Source: an uncultured Lachnospiraceae bacterium (GTDB taxonomy: Bacteria; Bacillota; Clostridia; Lachnospirales; Lachnospiraceae). From it: a stretch of DNA of 64,000 nt. The position numbers were made by a program, and so were the translations under genes. Under the pieces are notes generated by a model. It searched no databases. It saw nothing but the letters and a program-made list of their open reading frames with translations, and was not told the origin of the DNA. Location of the stretch: contig CANOZK010000004.1 of the NCBI GenBank assembly GCA_947571775.1, positions 62,001-126,000 on the forward strand. Reading direction: 5' to 3'. Below, piece by piece: positions 26,585 to 35,800 of the stretch (its first letter is position 1; every line of letters begins with the position of its first letter).

Positions 26585-27616
26585 ATGGGATTTGAATTTG
26601 TAACCAAACTGCCGACCCCTGCGCAGATACGGGGACAGTATCCGATTTCGGAAAAAATCCGTCAGCTAAAACAACAACGGGATCAAGAGATCCAGGATGT
26701 ACTCACCGGAAAATGCAAAAAATTCCTGGCGATCATCGGGCCGTGTTCTGCCGATAACGAAGACGCCGTGTGCGATTATGTCAGCCGCCTGCGCAAAGTG
26801 CAGGATAAAATTGCAGATAAAGTGTTAATCATCCCCCGTGTCTATACCGGAAAACCGCGAACGACCGGAGAGGGCTATAAGGGTATGCTTCACCAGCCTG
26901 ACCCGGAGAAAAAACCGGATATGCTCACCGGCATCCTGGCTATCCGCAAAATGCATATGCGGGTCATTGAAGAGTGTGAATTTACCTGTGCCGATGAAAT
27001 GCTGTACCCGGAAAATTATCGCTACCTCTCCGACCTTCTCTCCTATGTGGCTGTGGGCGCGCGTTCGGTGGAGGATCAGCAGCACCGCCTCACCGCCAGC
27101 GGCATGGACGTTCCAGTGGGAATGAAAAACCCCACCAGCGGCGATCTCGGCGTGATGCTCAATTCTGTGGTAGCCGCACAGGCCGGACACAATTTTATCT
27201 ACCGGGGATGGGAAGTCAAGACAACGGGAAACCCTCTGGCGCACACTATACTGAGGGGCGCTGTCAACAAACATGGGGACTCTATCCCCAATTACCATTA
27301 TGAGGATCTTCAGCTTCTTCTGGAAAAATACAGCAAAAAGAGTCTGAAAAACCCGGCGGCCATTATTGATGTGAACCATTCCAATTCCAACAAGCAGCAC
27401 GAACAGCAGATCCGAATCTCAAAGGAAGTGCTGCACAGCCGTAAAGTCAATCCAGATCTCCACGAATTGATTAAGGGTCTGATGATCGAAAGTTATATTG
27501 TAAGCGGAAATCAGAAAATCGGCGGCGACCACATATACGGAAAATCCATCACCGATCCCTGTCTGGGCTGGGAAGAATCCGAGGAACTTTTGTACACAAT
27601 TGCAGAGGAATGTTAG
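26585..27616 (+). CDS. aroF: 3-deoxy-7-phosphoheptulonate synthase (type I, AroG-like)
   Basis: The first step of aromatic amino acid synthesis, joining phosphoenolpyruvate and erythrose 4-phosphate. The 343-residue product is of the long type I-alpha class (E. coli AroFGH-like), with the PEP site IIGPCSADNEDAV, the KPRTTGEGYKG motif, GARSVEDQQHR and the metal ligand stretch IIDVNHSNSNK. The ATG at 26585 has AAAGGAG; six further codons upstream are possible but lack a site. It is followed by a strong terminator. Which aromatic product feeds back on it is not visible; aroF is used as a generic symbol. Confidence 0.94.
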   Translation: MGFEFVTKLPTPAQIRGQYPISEKIRQLKQQRDQEIQDVLTGKCKKFLAIIGPCSADNEDAVCDYVSRLRKVQDKIADKVLIIPRVYTGKPRTTGEGYKGMLHQPDPEKKPDMLTGILAIRKMHMRVIEECEFTCADEMLYPENYRYLSDLLSYVAVGARSVEDQQHRLTASGMDVPVGMKNPTSGDLGVMLNSVVAAQAGHNFIYRGWEVKTTGNPLAHTILRGAVNKHGDSIPNYHYEDLQLLLEKYSKKSLKNPAAIIDVNHSNSNKQHEQQIRISKEVLHSRKVNPDLHELIKGLMIESYIVSGNQKIGGDHIYGKSITDPCLGWEESEELLYTIAEEC

Positions 27617-27652
27617 TGCTGCGATTTGTATTTGCTCCGAACACGATAATAT

Positions 27653-27690
27653 GCCGGCTAATCCGTGATGATTAGCCGGCTGCTTTTGGC
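27653..27690 (+). terminator. Terminator behind the DAHP synthase gene
   Basis: GCCGGCTAATC (27653-27663) and GATTAGCCGGC (27670-27680) form an 11-pair perfect stem around six bases, followed by TGCTTTT. It also separates this gene from the convergent CDF gene. Confidence 0.85.
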
Positions 27691-27701
27691 TTATGTAAAC
27701 T

Positions 27702-28628
27702 TTATTTCTTTGCCCCCGCCGGGTTGACATGCACCATAATATGTTTGACTTTGGGGAAATTCTTCTCTGTATCGTCGTGTACTTTTTCTGCGATTTCGTG
27801 TGATTTTTCCAGGGTGTAAGCGCCATTCACTTCTATCTCGATATCTACATAAATTCGGTTTCCGAAAATACGCGTCCGAAGCAGGTCAATATCTACTACT
27901 TCCTTATTTTTCATCACCGATTCATAAATCTGTTTCTCAGTTTCCTCATCGCAGGAGTGATCCACCATTTTGTCAATCGCATCTTTGAAAATCTCATAGG
28001 CTGCATGAACAATAAACAGGAAAATCACCAAACTAGCAATGGAATCCATCACCGGGTATCCCAGCCTTGCCCCCCAGATTCCAATCAAGGCCCCCACGGA
28101 AGAAAGAGCGTCCGAGCGATGGTGCCAGGCATCCGCCATCAATGCGCTGGAGTCAATTTTTTTCGCATTGATTTTGGTATACCAGAACATAGCCTCCTTG
28201 GATAAAATCGACACAATCGCCGCGACCAGGGCCAAAACTCCCGGCACCTGAAGCCGGTTGTAATTCCCCGATAAAATATTATCCAAAGCCCCCATGCCGA
28301 TTCCAAGCCCGGTTCCAAAAAGAACCACCGACAAGATAATAGCCGCCACACATTCCAGACGTTCATGCCCATAGGGATGTTCTTTATCGGATTCTTTTGA
28401 CGCAAGCTTGATCCCGATCAAAACCACAACCGTGCTGAATACATCCGACGCGGAATGGACGGCGTCGCTGATCATCGCATTGGAATGCGCCACGACGCCC
28501 GCCAGCAGCTTTAGCAGAGAGAGCAGCAGATTCCCGACGATACTCACAGCCGATACCCGGTTTGCAACTTTCTGAAACTCATTGTCTGTCTGATTGTTCT
28601 CTTTTTCCATGATTTCATTGTCTTTCAT
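27702..28628 (-). CDS. Cation diffusion facilitator metal exporter
   Basis: A 308-residue CDF (ZnT/CzcD/FieF) antiporter that exports divalent metal against protons. Six hydrophobic segments are followed by a cytoplasmic C-terminal domain (from about 215) ending in HIMVHVNPAG. Metal-site residues are visible in DAVHSASD (second helix) and ADAWHHRSDA (fifth helix). GGAGGT precedes the ATG. It is controlled by a NiCo-type riboswitch in its leader, so the exported ion is probably Co2+, Ni2+ or Fe2+ rather than zinc; later work on this riboswitch class favoured Fe2+ as a physiological ligand. Confidence 0.93.
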   Translation of the reverse strand: MKDNEIMEKENNQTDNEFQKVANRVSAVSIVGNLLLSLLKLLAGVVAHSNAMISDAVHSASDVFSTVVVLIGIKLASKESDKEHPYGHERLECVAAIILSVVLFGTGLGIGMGALDNILSGNYNRLQVPGVLALVAAIVSILSKEAMFWYTKINAKKIDSSALMADAWHHRSDALSSVGALIGIWGARLGYPVMDSIASLVIFLFIVHAAYEIFKDAIDKMVDHSCDEETEKQIYESVMKNKEVVDIDLLRTRIFGNRIYVDIEIEVNGAYTLEKSHEIAEKVHDDTEKNFPKVKHIMVHVNPAGAKK

Positions 28629-28715
28629 AGTTAGTTACCTCCAAATAAAATTTAAGATAGCTCTATGACACCAAATAGACGTGGGATTTTTTAGGAGAAC
28701 ACCCGAAAAGAAATA

Positions 28716-28758
28716 CAAAAATACCCACGAACCAGTATTAGCAACTACTGTCCCGTGG
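28716..28758 (-). terminator. Riboswitch-controlled terminator
   Basis: On the minus strand CCACG (28758-28754) and AGTA can pair with TACT and CGTGG (28729-28725), followed by GTATTTTTG. The stem uses the 3' strand of the aptamer and its GGGACAGT element, so metal binding should prevent termination and turn the CDF gene on. Confidence 0.75.
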
Positions 28759-28825
28759 ATAAAGATTCCACTGTCACTCGTGTGACCCGGCTCCATGACA
28801 TTTCATCACGGCCTGCTCAGTTTGT
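28745..28825 (-). ncRNA. NiCo (czcD) riboswitch aptamer
   Basis: The leader of the CDF gene contains the three conserved elements of the NiCo riboswitch in order and spacing: ACTGAGCAGGC (from 28821), GCCGGG in the centre (28791-28786) and GGGACAGT (28754-28747), with short hairpins between them, including GTCACACGAGTGAC (28785-28772) and GTGGAATCTTTATCCAC. These match the four-way junction of the known class, which binds Co2+, Ni2+ and, by later reports, Fe2+. Assignment is by recalled consensus plus the fitting gene context. Confidence 0.9.
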
Positions 28826-28874
28826 ACTATTGTACTGTAAATCTATACACAGCGCAAAGAGTGATTATGTATTA

Positions 28875-28903
28875 TATATAGCATAACTGTCAGTAACTGT
28901 CAA
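28875..28903 (-). promoter_or_regulatory. Promoter of the riboswitch-CDF transcript
   Basis: Minus-strand -35 TTGACA (28903-28898), 17-base spacer, -10 TATATA (28880-28875); the run goes on as TATAAT. The start would lie some 45 bases before the aptamer. Confidence 0.75.
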
Positions 28904-28981
28904 TACCCTTGTGCAATTTTTTAAAAAAAGTGGTAACTAACTCGCACTCTTCATCTATTTTGCCTATGAATTATGAATCCA

Positions 28982-29010
28982 TTGACAATTTATCAGAAAC
29001 ACGATATATT
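28982..29010 (+). promoter_or_regulatory. Promoter of the VanW-family gene
   Basis: -35 TTGACA (28982-28987), 17-base spacer, -10 TATATT (29005-29010), leaving a short leader with the AGGAGG site. Confidence 0.8.
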
Positions 29011-29039
29011 ACTTTGTAAAAGGAGGCGGTACTTCTGTA

Positions 29040-30470
29040 ATGAAACGTTTGATACCATGGATCATCATTGGCATATTGGCACTGTCGGCGGGCGGCTATC
29101 TGCTTCTCTGCGTACTGGCAGATACAGAGCATATGCTGCCCAAAACCACTGTAAACGGGGTTCCCCTTGGCAATATGACGCAAAAAGAAGCCGCAGACGC
29201 GCTGAAAGAAGAAGCGAAAAAAACAAGAGATTCCGCCAAACTTATCGTGGCATTTGATGGAAAAAGCTATACGGTGGAAATCGGGAATGCATTGGAACTT
29301 GACTGCGAAGCTGCGGCCAGGAAAGCTTTTCAGAAAAACCAGGCCAAATTCCCTCTTCGGGGGCTTTTGTTGATTAAATCTGCTTTGCTGGGAAACCGTA
29401 TCCAGTATCCGCCCGCTATAAAAGATACCAAAGCGCTCCATCAGGCCATTGCCGACAGCGGCCTGCTCGACGCCAGCACTACCGTCCAGACTTCCTACCA
29501 AACAGAGGACAATCGGTTAATCTTTACCATTGGCACAGCCGGGGAAGATGTGGACGAAGAGGTATTAACAGAAAAAATCCTTGCGGCGGTAAAAGCCAGC
29601 GACTATGAGAACGTCATCGCTTGCCCGGATACACATGGAAAGGTAAAGCCTGTGGATCTGGATCGGGTATACGAGGAAATACATATCGAAGCGGCAAACG
29701 CCACGTTAGACCCGCAAAACAACTATGCCATTGTGGAGGCCGTTACCGGTGTAAGCTTTGATAAGGAAGCCGCACGGACAGCTCTGGAAGGCGCAGAGGA
29801 GGGCGGCACGGTCACCGTGGATCTGATATACACAGAACCGGAAATCAACGCGCAAAATCTAACAGAACATCTATTCGCAGATACACTCAGTTCGTTTACC
29901 ACTAAAGTGGGCGGCACGGAAAACCGCCTGGTCAACGTAGCCCTGGCGACGGAGAAATGCAATGGCTCCATTTTGATCAGCGGCGATGTGTTTTCTTTTA
30001 ACAATACAGTAGGGGAACAGACGGAGGCCACCGGCTTCAAAACGGCCAACGGTACCCTGGATGGACAGATTGTTCAGGTCTATGGGGGCGGAATCTGTCA
30101 GGTCTCCTCCAATATTTTTGCCGCCGCGCTCTTTGCCAACCTGGGAATTTTGGAACGGTGGGAACATGACTATGTCTCCAGTTACATTGCTGCCGGAGTT
30201 GACGCCGCTGTTGCCTGGGATGCATTGGATTTGAAAATCGCCAATACCACAAGCTATCCTGTTCGGATCGATGCTGTTTATAAGGACGGATATCTGACGG
30301 TCAACATTGTGGGAACGAAAACAGAGGAAACGCCTGTGGAGATTGAAACCAAAACGCTGGATAACGCCGCCCCCGGCACATTGGCTGTGGAAACATACCG
30401 AAAGGTTTTCAACGCAGACAAAAGCCAGGTTTTCGTAGAAAAAATAGCTGACAGCGTTTACCTCAATTAA
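29040..30470 (+). CDS. VanW-family protein (YoaR-like)
   Basis: A 476-residue protein anchored by an N-terminal membrane segment (about 5-26) with the rest outside. A YoaR-like N-terminal region of peptidoglycan-binding type covers about 40-270, and the VanW domain lies at about 300-420 with SGDVFSFNNTVGEQTEATGF, YGGGICQVSSNIF and YIAAGVDAAVAWDALDLKI. VanW occurs in some vancomycin-resistance clusters, but its biochemical role is unknown and most members, as here, have no resistance genes nearby. AGGAGG precedes the ATG. It has its own promoter and a terminator. Confidence 0.88.
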   Translation: MKRLIPWIIIGILALSAGGYLLLCVLADTEHMLPKTTVNGVPLGNMTQKEAADALKEEAKKTRDSAKLIVAFDGKSYTVEIGNALELDCEAAARKAFQKNQAKFPLRGLLLIKSALLGNRIQYPPAIKDTKALHQAIADSGLLDASTTVQTSYQTEDNRLIFTIGTAGEDVDEEVLTEKILAAVKASDYENVIACPDTHGKVKPVDLDRVYEEIHIEAANATLDPQNNYAIVEAVTGVSFDKEAARTALEGAEEGGTVTVDLIYTEPEINAQNLTEHLFADTLSSFTTKVGGTENRLVNVALATEKCNGSILISGDVFSFNNTVGEQTEATGFKTANGTLDGQIVQVYGGGICQVSSNIFAAALFANLGILERWEHDYVSSYIAAGVDAAVAWDALDLKIANTTSYPVRIDAVYKDGYLTVNIVGTKTEETPVEIETKTLDNAAPGTLAVETYRKVFNADKSQVFVEKIADSVYLN

Positions 30471-30482
30471 CTGTACATTACA

Positions 30483-30513
30483 AATCCCCTCTGCCAGCCG
30501 GACAGAGGGGATT
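30483..30513. terminator. Shared terminator hairpin
   Basis: AATCCCCTCTG (30483-30493) and CAGAGGGGATT (30503-30513) form an 11-pair stem between the convergent ends of the VanW-family gene and ybjQ. T runs are poor on both sides. Confidence 0.65.
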
Positions 30514-30522
30514 CGTACAAAA

Positions 30523-30837
30523 TTAATCCAGATATCTAACTGCTGTGCCGTAGCACATAATCTCAGCCGCGCCCTGGGCTACCTCGGCGGAGACATAACG
30601 CACGCATACTACCGCGTCCGCGCCCATTGCCGCGGCGTCGGCCTCCATGCGCTCGGTGGCAATTGCCCTAGCATTTGCCATCATCTCATTATAGGAAGTC
30701 AATTCCCCGCCCACTAAGGTTTTCAGCCCAGACATAAAATCTTTCCCGAAGTGGACGCTCTGTACGGTGCTTCCTTTCGCAATTCCGAGTTCCTCCAATT
30801 TTCGTTCGCCAATCTGATCTTTTGTAACAAGCAACAT
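30523..30837 (-). CDS. YbjQ/UPF0145-family protein
   Basis: A 104-residue member of the UPF0145 (YbjQ) family, sometimes labelled heavy-metal-binding domain, but without a proven function. Family features are the central LVGGELTSYNEMMANARAIA, the alanine-rich MGADAVVCVRY strand and the terminal MCYGTAV. The fold forms pentameric rings in solved relatives. AGGAGGG precedes the ATG. It lies 12 bases behind fbp and is the last gene of the minus-strand run from xpaC. Confidence 0.88.
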   Translation of the reverse strand: MLLVTKDQIGERKLEELGIAKGSTVQSVHFGKDFMSGLKTLVGGELTSYNEMMANARAIATERMEADAAAMGADAVVCVRYVSAEVAQGAAEIMCYGTAVRYLD

Positions 30838-30849
30838 CTCTTTTCCCTC

Positions 30850-32802
30850 CTAAAATTGTTCAACAATGATACCATCGCGGTATGCCTGAAGCAATTGCTT
30901 GAGCTCCTCGATACGCTCTTTTAAGACAATTCCCGTATCCGTATCCCCCACTAGTTTGCGCCTTTGCGTCAGTTTTACTGCTACTTTTTTGGATATGATA
31001 TCGGCTTCCTCCTGGACAGCCGCCTCCGCGGTCTTAAATGGTTCGTGGGCAGACAACAGCAATCCAAAGGAATTATAGATCAACGTGTAGCCGGCAATTC
31101 CGGTTTCTTTCTGGTATGCTCTGGAAAATCCTCCGTCAATGACCAGGACCTTACCGCCGCATTTTACCGGGCTTTCCCCGGAAGTATGATGTACCGGCAT
31201 ATGCCCGTTGATGATATGCACATCCTCTCCGCACAGGCCGAATTCCATTAGGATCTCATCCATCACCTTCTTATCCTCCAGGAACCGGTAATAAGGATTT
31301 TTGGATTCTTTGTGAGTCTCTTTTTCCGCCAGGAAATACCGCTCAAAGGTCGCCATCTTATCTTTGCCGAACAGAGGAGAATCCGCCCCGCACCAGATAT
31401 ACCACATAATGTCCTCGCCCTTTTTCTTCTCCAGCGGATCCTGGGCGAAAAACGCCTTGCGCACATAGACTTCCAGCGCATCGTATAGAGATTTCCCTTT
31501 GTATGTCTTTCCGTAAATCTGCGCTTCTTTGAAGCTTCCGTCTTCGTTTAAAGGAACGCAGCCGTGATACATCAGATTTCCGTTAAATACTTTATACAGG
31601 CTTCCCTTATTCAAAAGGAGCATCATATGCTGCTGCATTTTTTCACATTTTATAAAAGCCATCTGAAGCCGTTCCATAACCTCTGCTTCCTCTGGGGATA
31701 ACGCATATGGATCTTTGGGATTGATGGTGGGAAAATTGGTGTCCAGCAGGGCATATTCTTTTCCACCTAGGGTAATGGTTCCCTTCTCATAATCAATCCG
31801 GTGCAACAGGCGGCGATCCTCCATGCCGAAAGACGGCCTTCTGGCTATGAGCTGGCCTTCCAGTTTAAACTGGATAATCGAGATGGCCTTGTGCATCTGC
31901 ATGTTCAGCTTTGCTTCTGCCTGCCTTTCGGGACTCGCTCCTTTGATCTTAAAGCAGGTACAGGGGTCGTCCCGGTATGTGGTCATGGAAAATGTAGCCA
32001 GCGGCAGCAGGTTGATACCGTAGCCGTCTTCCAGGATATCCAAATTTCCATACCGCGCGCTGATGCGCACAATGGTGGCAATACAGGAAAGCTGCCCAGA
32101 CGCCGCGCCCATCCATACAATATCGTGGTTTCCCCACTGGATATCCAGGGAATGATAACCCATCAGCTTATCCATGATAAAATGAGGAGCCGGCCCTCGG
32201 TCATAGATATCCCCCAGCACATGGAGATGATCGATGACCAGACGCTGAATCAGCTCTGCCAAGGCCGTGATAAAATCCTCGGCCTTGCGGATATCAATGA
32301 TGGTGGTGACAATGGAATCGTAATAATCTTCTTTGTCCACCACTTCTTTTTTCTCCGTAATCAGTTCTTCGATGACATAGGCAAACTGACTGGGAAGCGA
32401 TTTACGAACCTTGGAACGGGTATATTTGGAAGCCACCGTCTTGCAGATTTCAATCAGGCGGTAGAGGGTGATTTTATACCAATTCTCCATATCCTCTTCT
32501 TCTTTTTTGACCTGTTCTATTTTTTCCCTGGGATAATAAATTAGGGTTGCGATGCCTCTCTTGTCCGCCGTGCTCAGCGTATGCCCGAACACATCGTCGA
32601 TTTTTCTGCGAATGGCTCCAGAGCCGTTGCGCAGCACATGAGAAAATGCTTCATACTCGCCGTGCAGGTCGGTCAAAAAATGCTCCGTTCCTTTTGGCAG
32701 ATTCAAAATCGACTGTAAATTGATAATCTCCGTGGCGGTCTGAGCAATGGTGGGATAAAGCTCTGCCAGACGCTGCAAATATTTTAATTCTTCTTTCTTC
32801 AT
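30850..32802 (-). CDS. fbp: Fructose-1,6-bisphosphatase, class III
   Basis: The gluconeogenic phosphatase of the Firmicutes type, unrelated to class I/II enzymes and built on a metallophosphatase core. The 650-residue product has the DLHGEYEAF, GDIYDRGPAPHF and WGNHDIVWMGA metal motifs and the later NGHMPVH and IDGGFSRAY segments. The ATG at 32802 has GGGAGGTG; the twelve codons upstream would place the start inside polC. It starts 14 bases after polC, so both are on one transcript, which is odd given their unrelated roles. Confidence 0.96.
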   Translation of the reverse strand: MKKEELKYLQRLAELYPTIAQTATEIINLQSILNLPKGTEHFLTDLHGEYEAFSHVLRNGSGAIRRKIDDVFGHTLSTADKRGIATLIYYPREKIEQVKKEEEDMENWYKITLYRLIEICKTVASKYTRSKVRKSLPSQFAYVIEELITEKKEVVDKEDYYDSIVTTIIDIRKAEDFITALAELIQRLVIDHLHVLGDIYDRGPAPHFIMDKLMGYHSLDIQWGNHDIVWMGAASGQLSCIATIVRISARYGNLDILEDGYGINLLPLATFSMTTYRDDPCTCFKIKGASPERQAEAKLNMQMHKAISIIQFKLEGQLIARRPSFGMEDRRLLHRIDYEKGTITLGGKEYALLDTNFPTINPKDPYALSPEEAEVMERLQMAFIKCEKMQQHMMLLLNKGSLYKVFNGNLMYHGCVPLNEDGSFKEAQIYGKTYKGKSLYDALEVYVRKAFFAQDPLEKKKGEDIMWYIWCGADSPLFGKDKMATFERYFLAEKETHKESKNPYYRFLEDKKVMDEILMEFGLCGEDVHIINGHMPVHHTSGESPVKCGGKVLVIDGGFSRAYQKETGIAGYTLIYNSFGLLLSAHEPFKTAEAAVQEEADIISKKVAVKLTQRRKLVGDTDTGIVLKERIEELKQLLQAYRDGIIVEQF

Positions 32803-32815
32803 AGTACACCTCCCT

Positions 32816-35800
32816 TTAAGAGAAATATAGATTGTCAAACAAGGATATCTGGTTGGACTGGGGAATATCCCCGAATAAATGCATACTCTCCATCATTTCA
32901 ACGACCGATTTGCTCACTTTGGTGCGCTGGCGGAAATCGTCGATGGACAGAAATTTCCCCTCTTTTGCGGCTTCCACCACTGCATCCGCCGCTTTATCTC
33001 CCAGCCCTTCGATACAGTCCAGGGACGGCATCAGTTTCCCATCCACGATTCGGAAACGATGGGCGTCCGATTCATAGATATCCATCTGGGTAAAGGAAAA
33101 TCCGCGCGCATACATTTCCTGAACAATCCGCATATCCCGCAGAGTATCCTGCTCTTTTTTCGTCAGCGCATCCCCTTTGCTCTTAAAGGACTGCATGTGG
33201 TATTCCAGTTTTTCCCTGCCCTGGCACATCAGCTCGTAAGAAAAGGAGGTGGCGCGGATGCTAAAGAAAGCGGCGTAATAAGCCAGCGGATAAAAGATTT
33301 TATACCAGGCAATCCGGTACGCCATCATCACATAAGCGGCCGCGTGAGCTTTGGGGAACATATAAGAGATCTGCTTGCAAGACCAGATATACCAATCCGG
33401 CACCTGATTCTCTTTCATCACCTGTTCCCATTCCGGCTTTAAACCTTTGCCCTTTCGCACGCTTTCCATAATGGTAAATGCCTGACTGCTCTCAACCCCC
33501 TGGTTGATCAGATACGTCATAATATCATCCCTGGTGCAGATAGCCGTGGAAATTGTAGCTTTCCCTTCCTGAATCAATACCTGCGCGTTGCCCAGCCACA
33601 CATTGGTACCGTGGGACAACCCGGAAATCCGAATCAAATCCGAAAAACAGGCGGGTTTCGTATCCAGCAGCATCTGTATGACAAATTCCGTGCCAAACTC
33701 CGGGATACCCAGAGCGCCCAACTGGCATCCTCCGATGTCCTCCGGCGTAATACCCAACGCCTTTGTGCTGGAAAACAAGGACATCACCTCCGGCTGATCC
33801 AGAGGAATCTCCTTAGCGTCGGTTCCGGTCAAATCTTCCAGCATTCGGATCATCGTGGGATCGTCGTGCCCTAGAATGTCCAGCTTAAGCAGATTGCCAT
33901 CGATGGAATGATAATCAAAATGTGTTGTGACAATATCGGAATTTACGTCATTGGCTGGATGCTGCACCGGCGTGAATTTCTCGATCTCCTCCCCCAGAGG
34001 AAGCACAATGATTCCCCCCGGATGCTGCCCGGTGGTTCTGCGGATCCCGGTGCATCCCTGAACGATCCGGCTGATTTCACAGTTGCGTTTGCGCATCCCT
34101 CTTTCTTCAAAATAATTTTTTACATATCCGAACGCGGTTTTATCCGCCAAAGTGCCGATGGTTCCAGCTTTAAAGGTCTGACCCTTTCCAAAGATTTCCT
34201 CTGTATAGCGATGGGCCACCGCCTGATACTCGCCGGAAAAATTCAGATCGATATCCGGTTCTTTGTCCCCTTTGAATCCCAGAAATGTCTCAAAGGGAAT
34301 GTCAAAGCCGTCCTTTTTCAAAGGTTCGCCGCAGTTGGGACAGCGTTTATCCGGCATGTCGCATCCCACCCGCCCTACATAAGCTTTTACCTCTGGCGAA
34401 TCAAAATCGCTGTAATGACAGTTCTTGCAGTAATAATGCGGCGGCAGGGGATTGACCTCCGTGATTCCCGCCATGGTTGCGGCCAGGGAAGAACCCACCG
34501 ATCCACGGGAACCGACCAGGTAGCCGTCCTCGTTGGATTTCCAGACTAATTTCTGTGCAATGATATACATCACCGCATAGCCGTTGGAGATGATCGAATG
34601 CAGTTCTTTGTTTAGCCGGTTTTCCACAATCTCCGGCAAAGGATCTCCATAGATTTCATGGGCCTTATGTAAACAAATCTCCCGCAAATTCTTATCTGAA
34701 TCTTCGATCACCGGCGGAAACTTATCTGGATGAATCGGAGAAATTTTTTCACACAGATCTGCAATCTTGTTGGGATTGGTGATCACTACTTCCTCTGCTT
34801 TTTCACTGCCCAGATACTGAAATTCTTCCAGCATTTCCTCAGTCGTCCGCAGATACAAAGGCGCCTGGTCGTCCGCGTCGCTAAAGCCCTTTCCGGCCAT
34901 AATGATTCTCCGGTAAACCTCATCTTCCGGATCCATAAAATGTACATCACAGGTGGCCACCACCGGTTTGCCAAACTGTTCCCCCAGCTTTACGATTTTG
35001 CGGTTGATCTCCATGAGATCCTCCATGGAGCTGACGTTTGTTTTATCGCTCGCAATCATAAATTTGTTGTTTCCTAACGGCTGGATTTCCAGATAGTCGT
35101 AAAAGGACGCCAGCCTGGCAATCTCCGGCTCTGGAGCATCGTTTAAAACTGCCTGATACAGCTCCCCGGCTTCGCAGGCGCTGCCGATCAGCAGACCTTC
35201 TCGATGTTCTAAAAACACGCTTTTGGGTACCCGCGGACAGCGATGGTAATAGCGCAGATGAGACAGGGAGACCAATTTGTACAGGTTTACCCGTCCTGTC
35301 TCGCAGGTAGCCAGAATAATGGCGTGATATGTGGGCAGTTTTTTGACCTGGTCCTCAGATACGCTTCCTTGGAGATTCAATTCCTCTAGATCGAAAATCT
35401 CCCGTTCCCGGCACATGCCGACAAATTTTACAAAAATCTCGGCCGTACACGCCGCATCGTCCACCGCCCGGTGATGGTTGTACAAAGGAATCTGCAAAGC
35501 CTTCGCCACGGTGTCCAATTTGTAACGGTTCAGGGCCGGAAGCAAAAACCGTGCCATTCCCACGGTATCCACCGAAGTAAAATCAAACGGCAGCCCCAAC
35601 CGCTGGCAGTTCCGTTCCACAAATCCCACGTCAAAAGACGCATTATGGGCTACCAGAACGGATCCCTCGCAGAAATCCAGAAATTTCGGCAGCACCTCTT
35701 CAATCTTCGGCGCATCCATGACCATGGAATCGCTGATTCCGGTCAGCTCCTCAATCCGGTAAGGGATGGGCGTCTGGGGATTGACAAAGGTGGAAAACCG

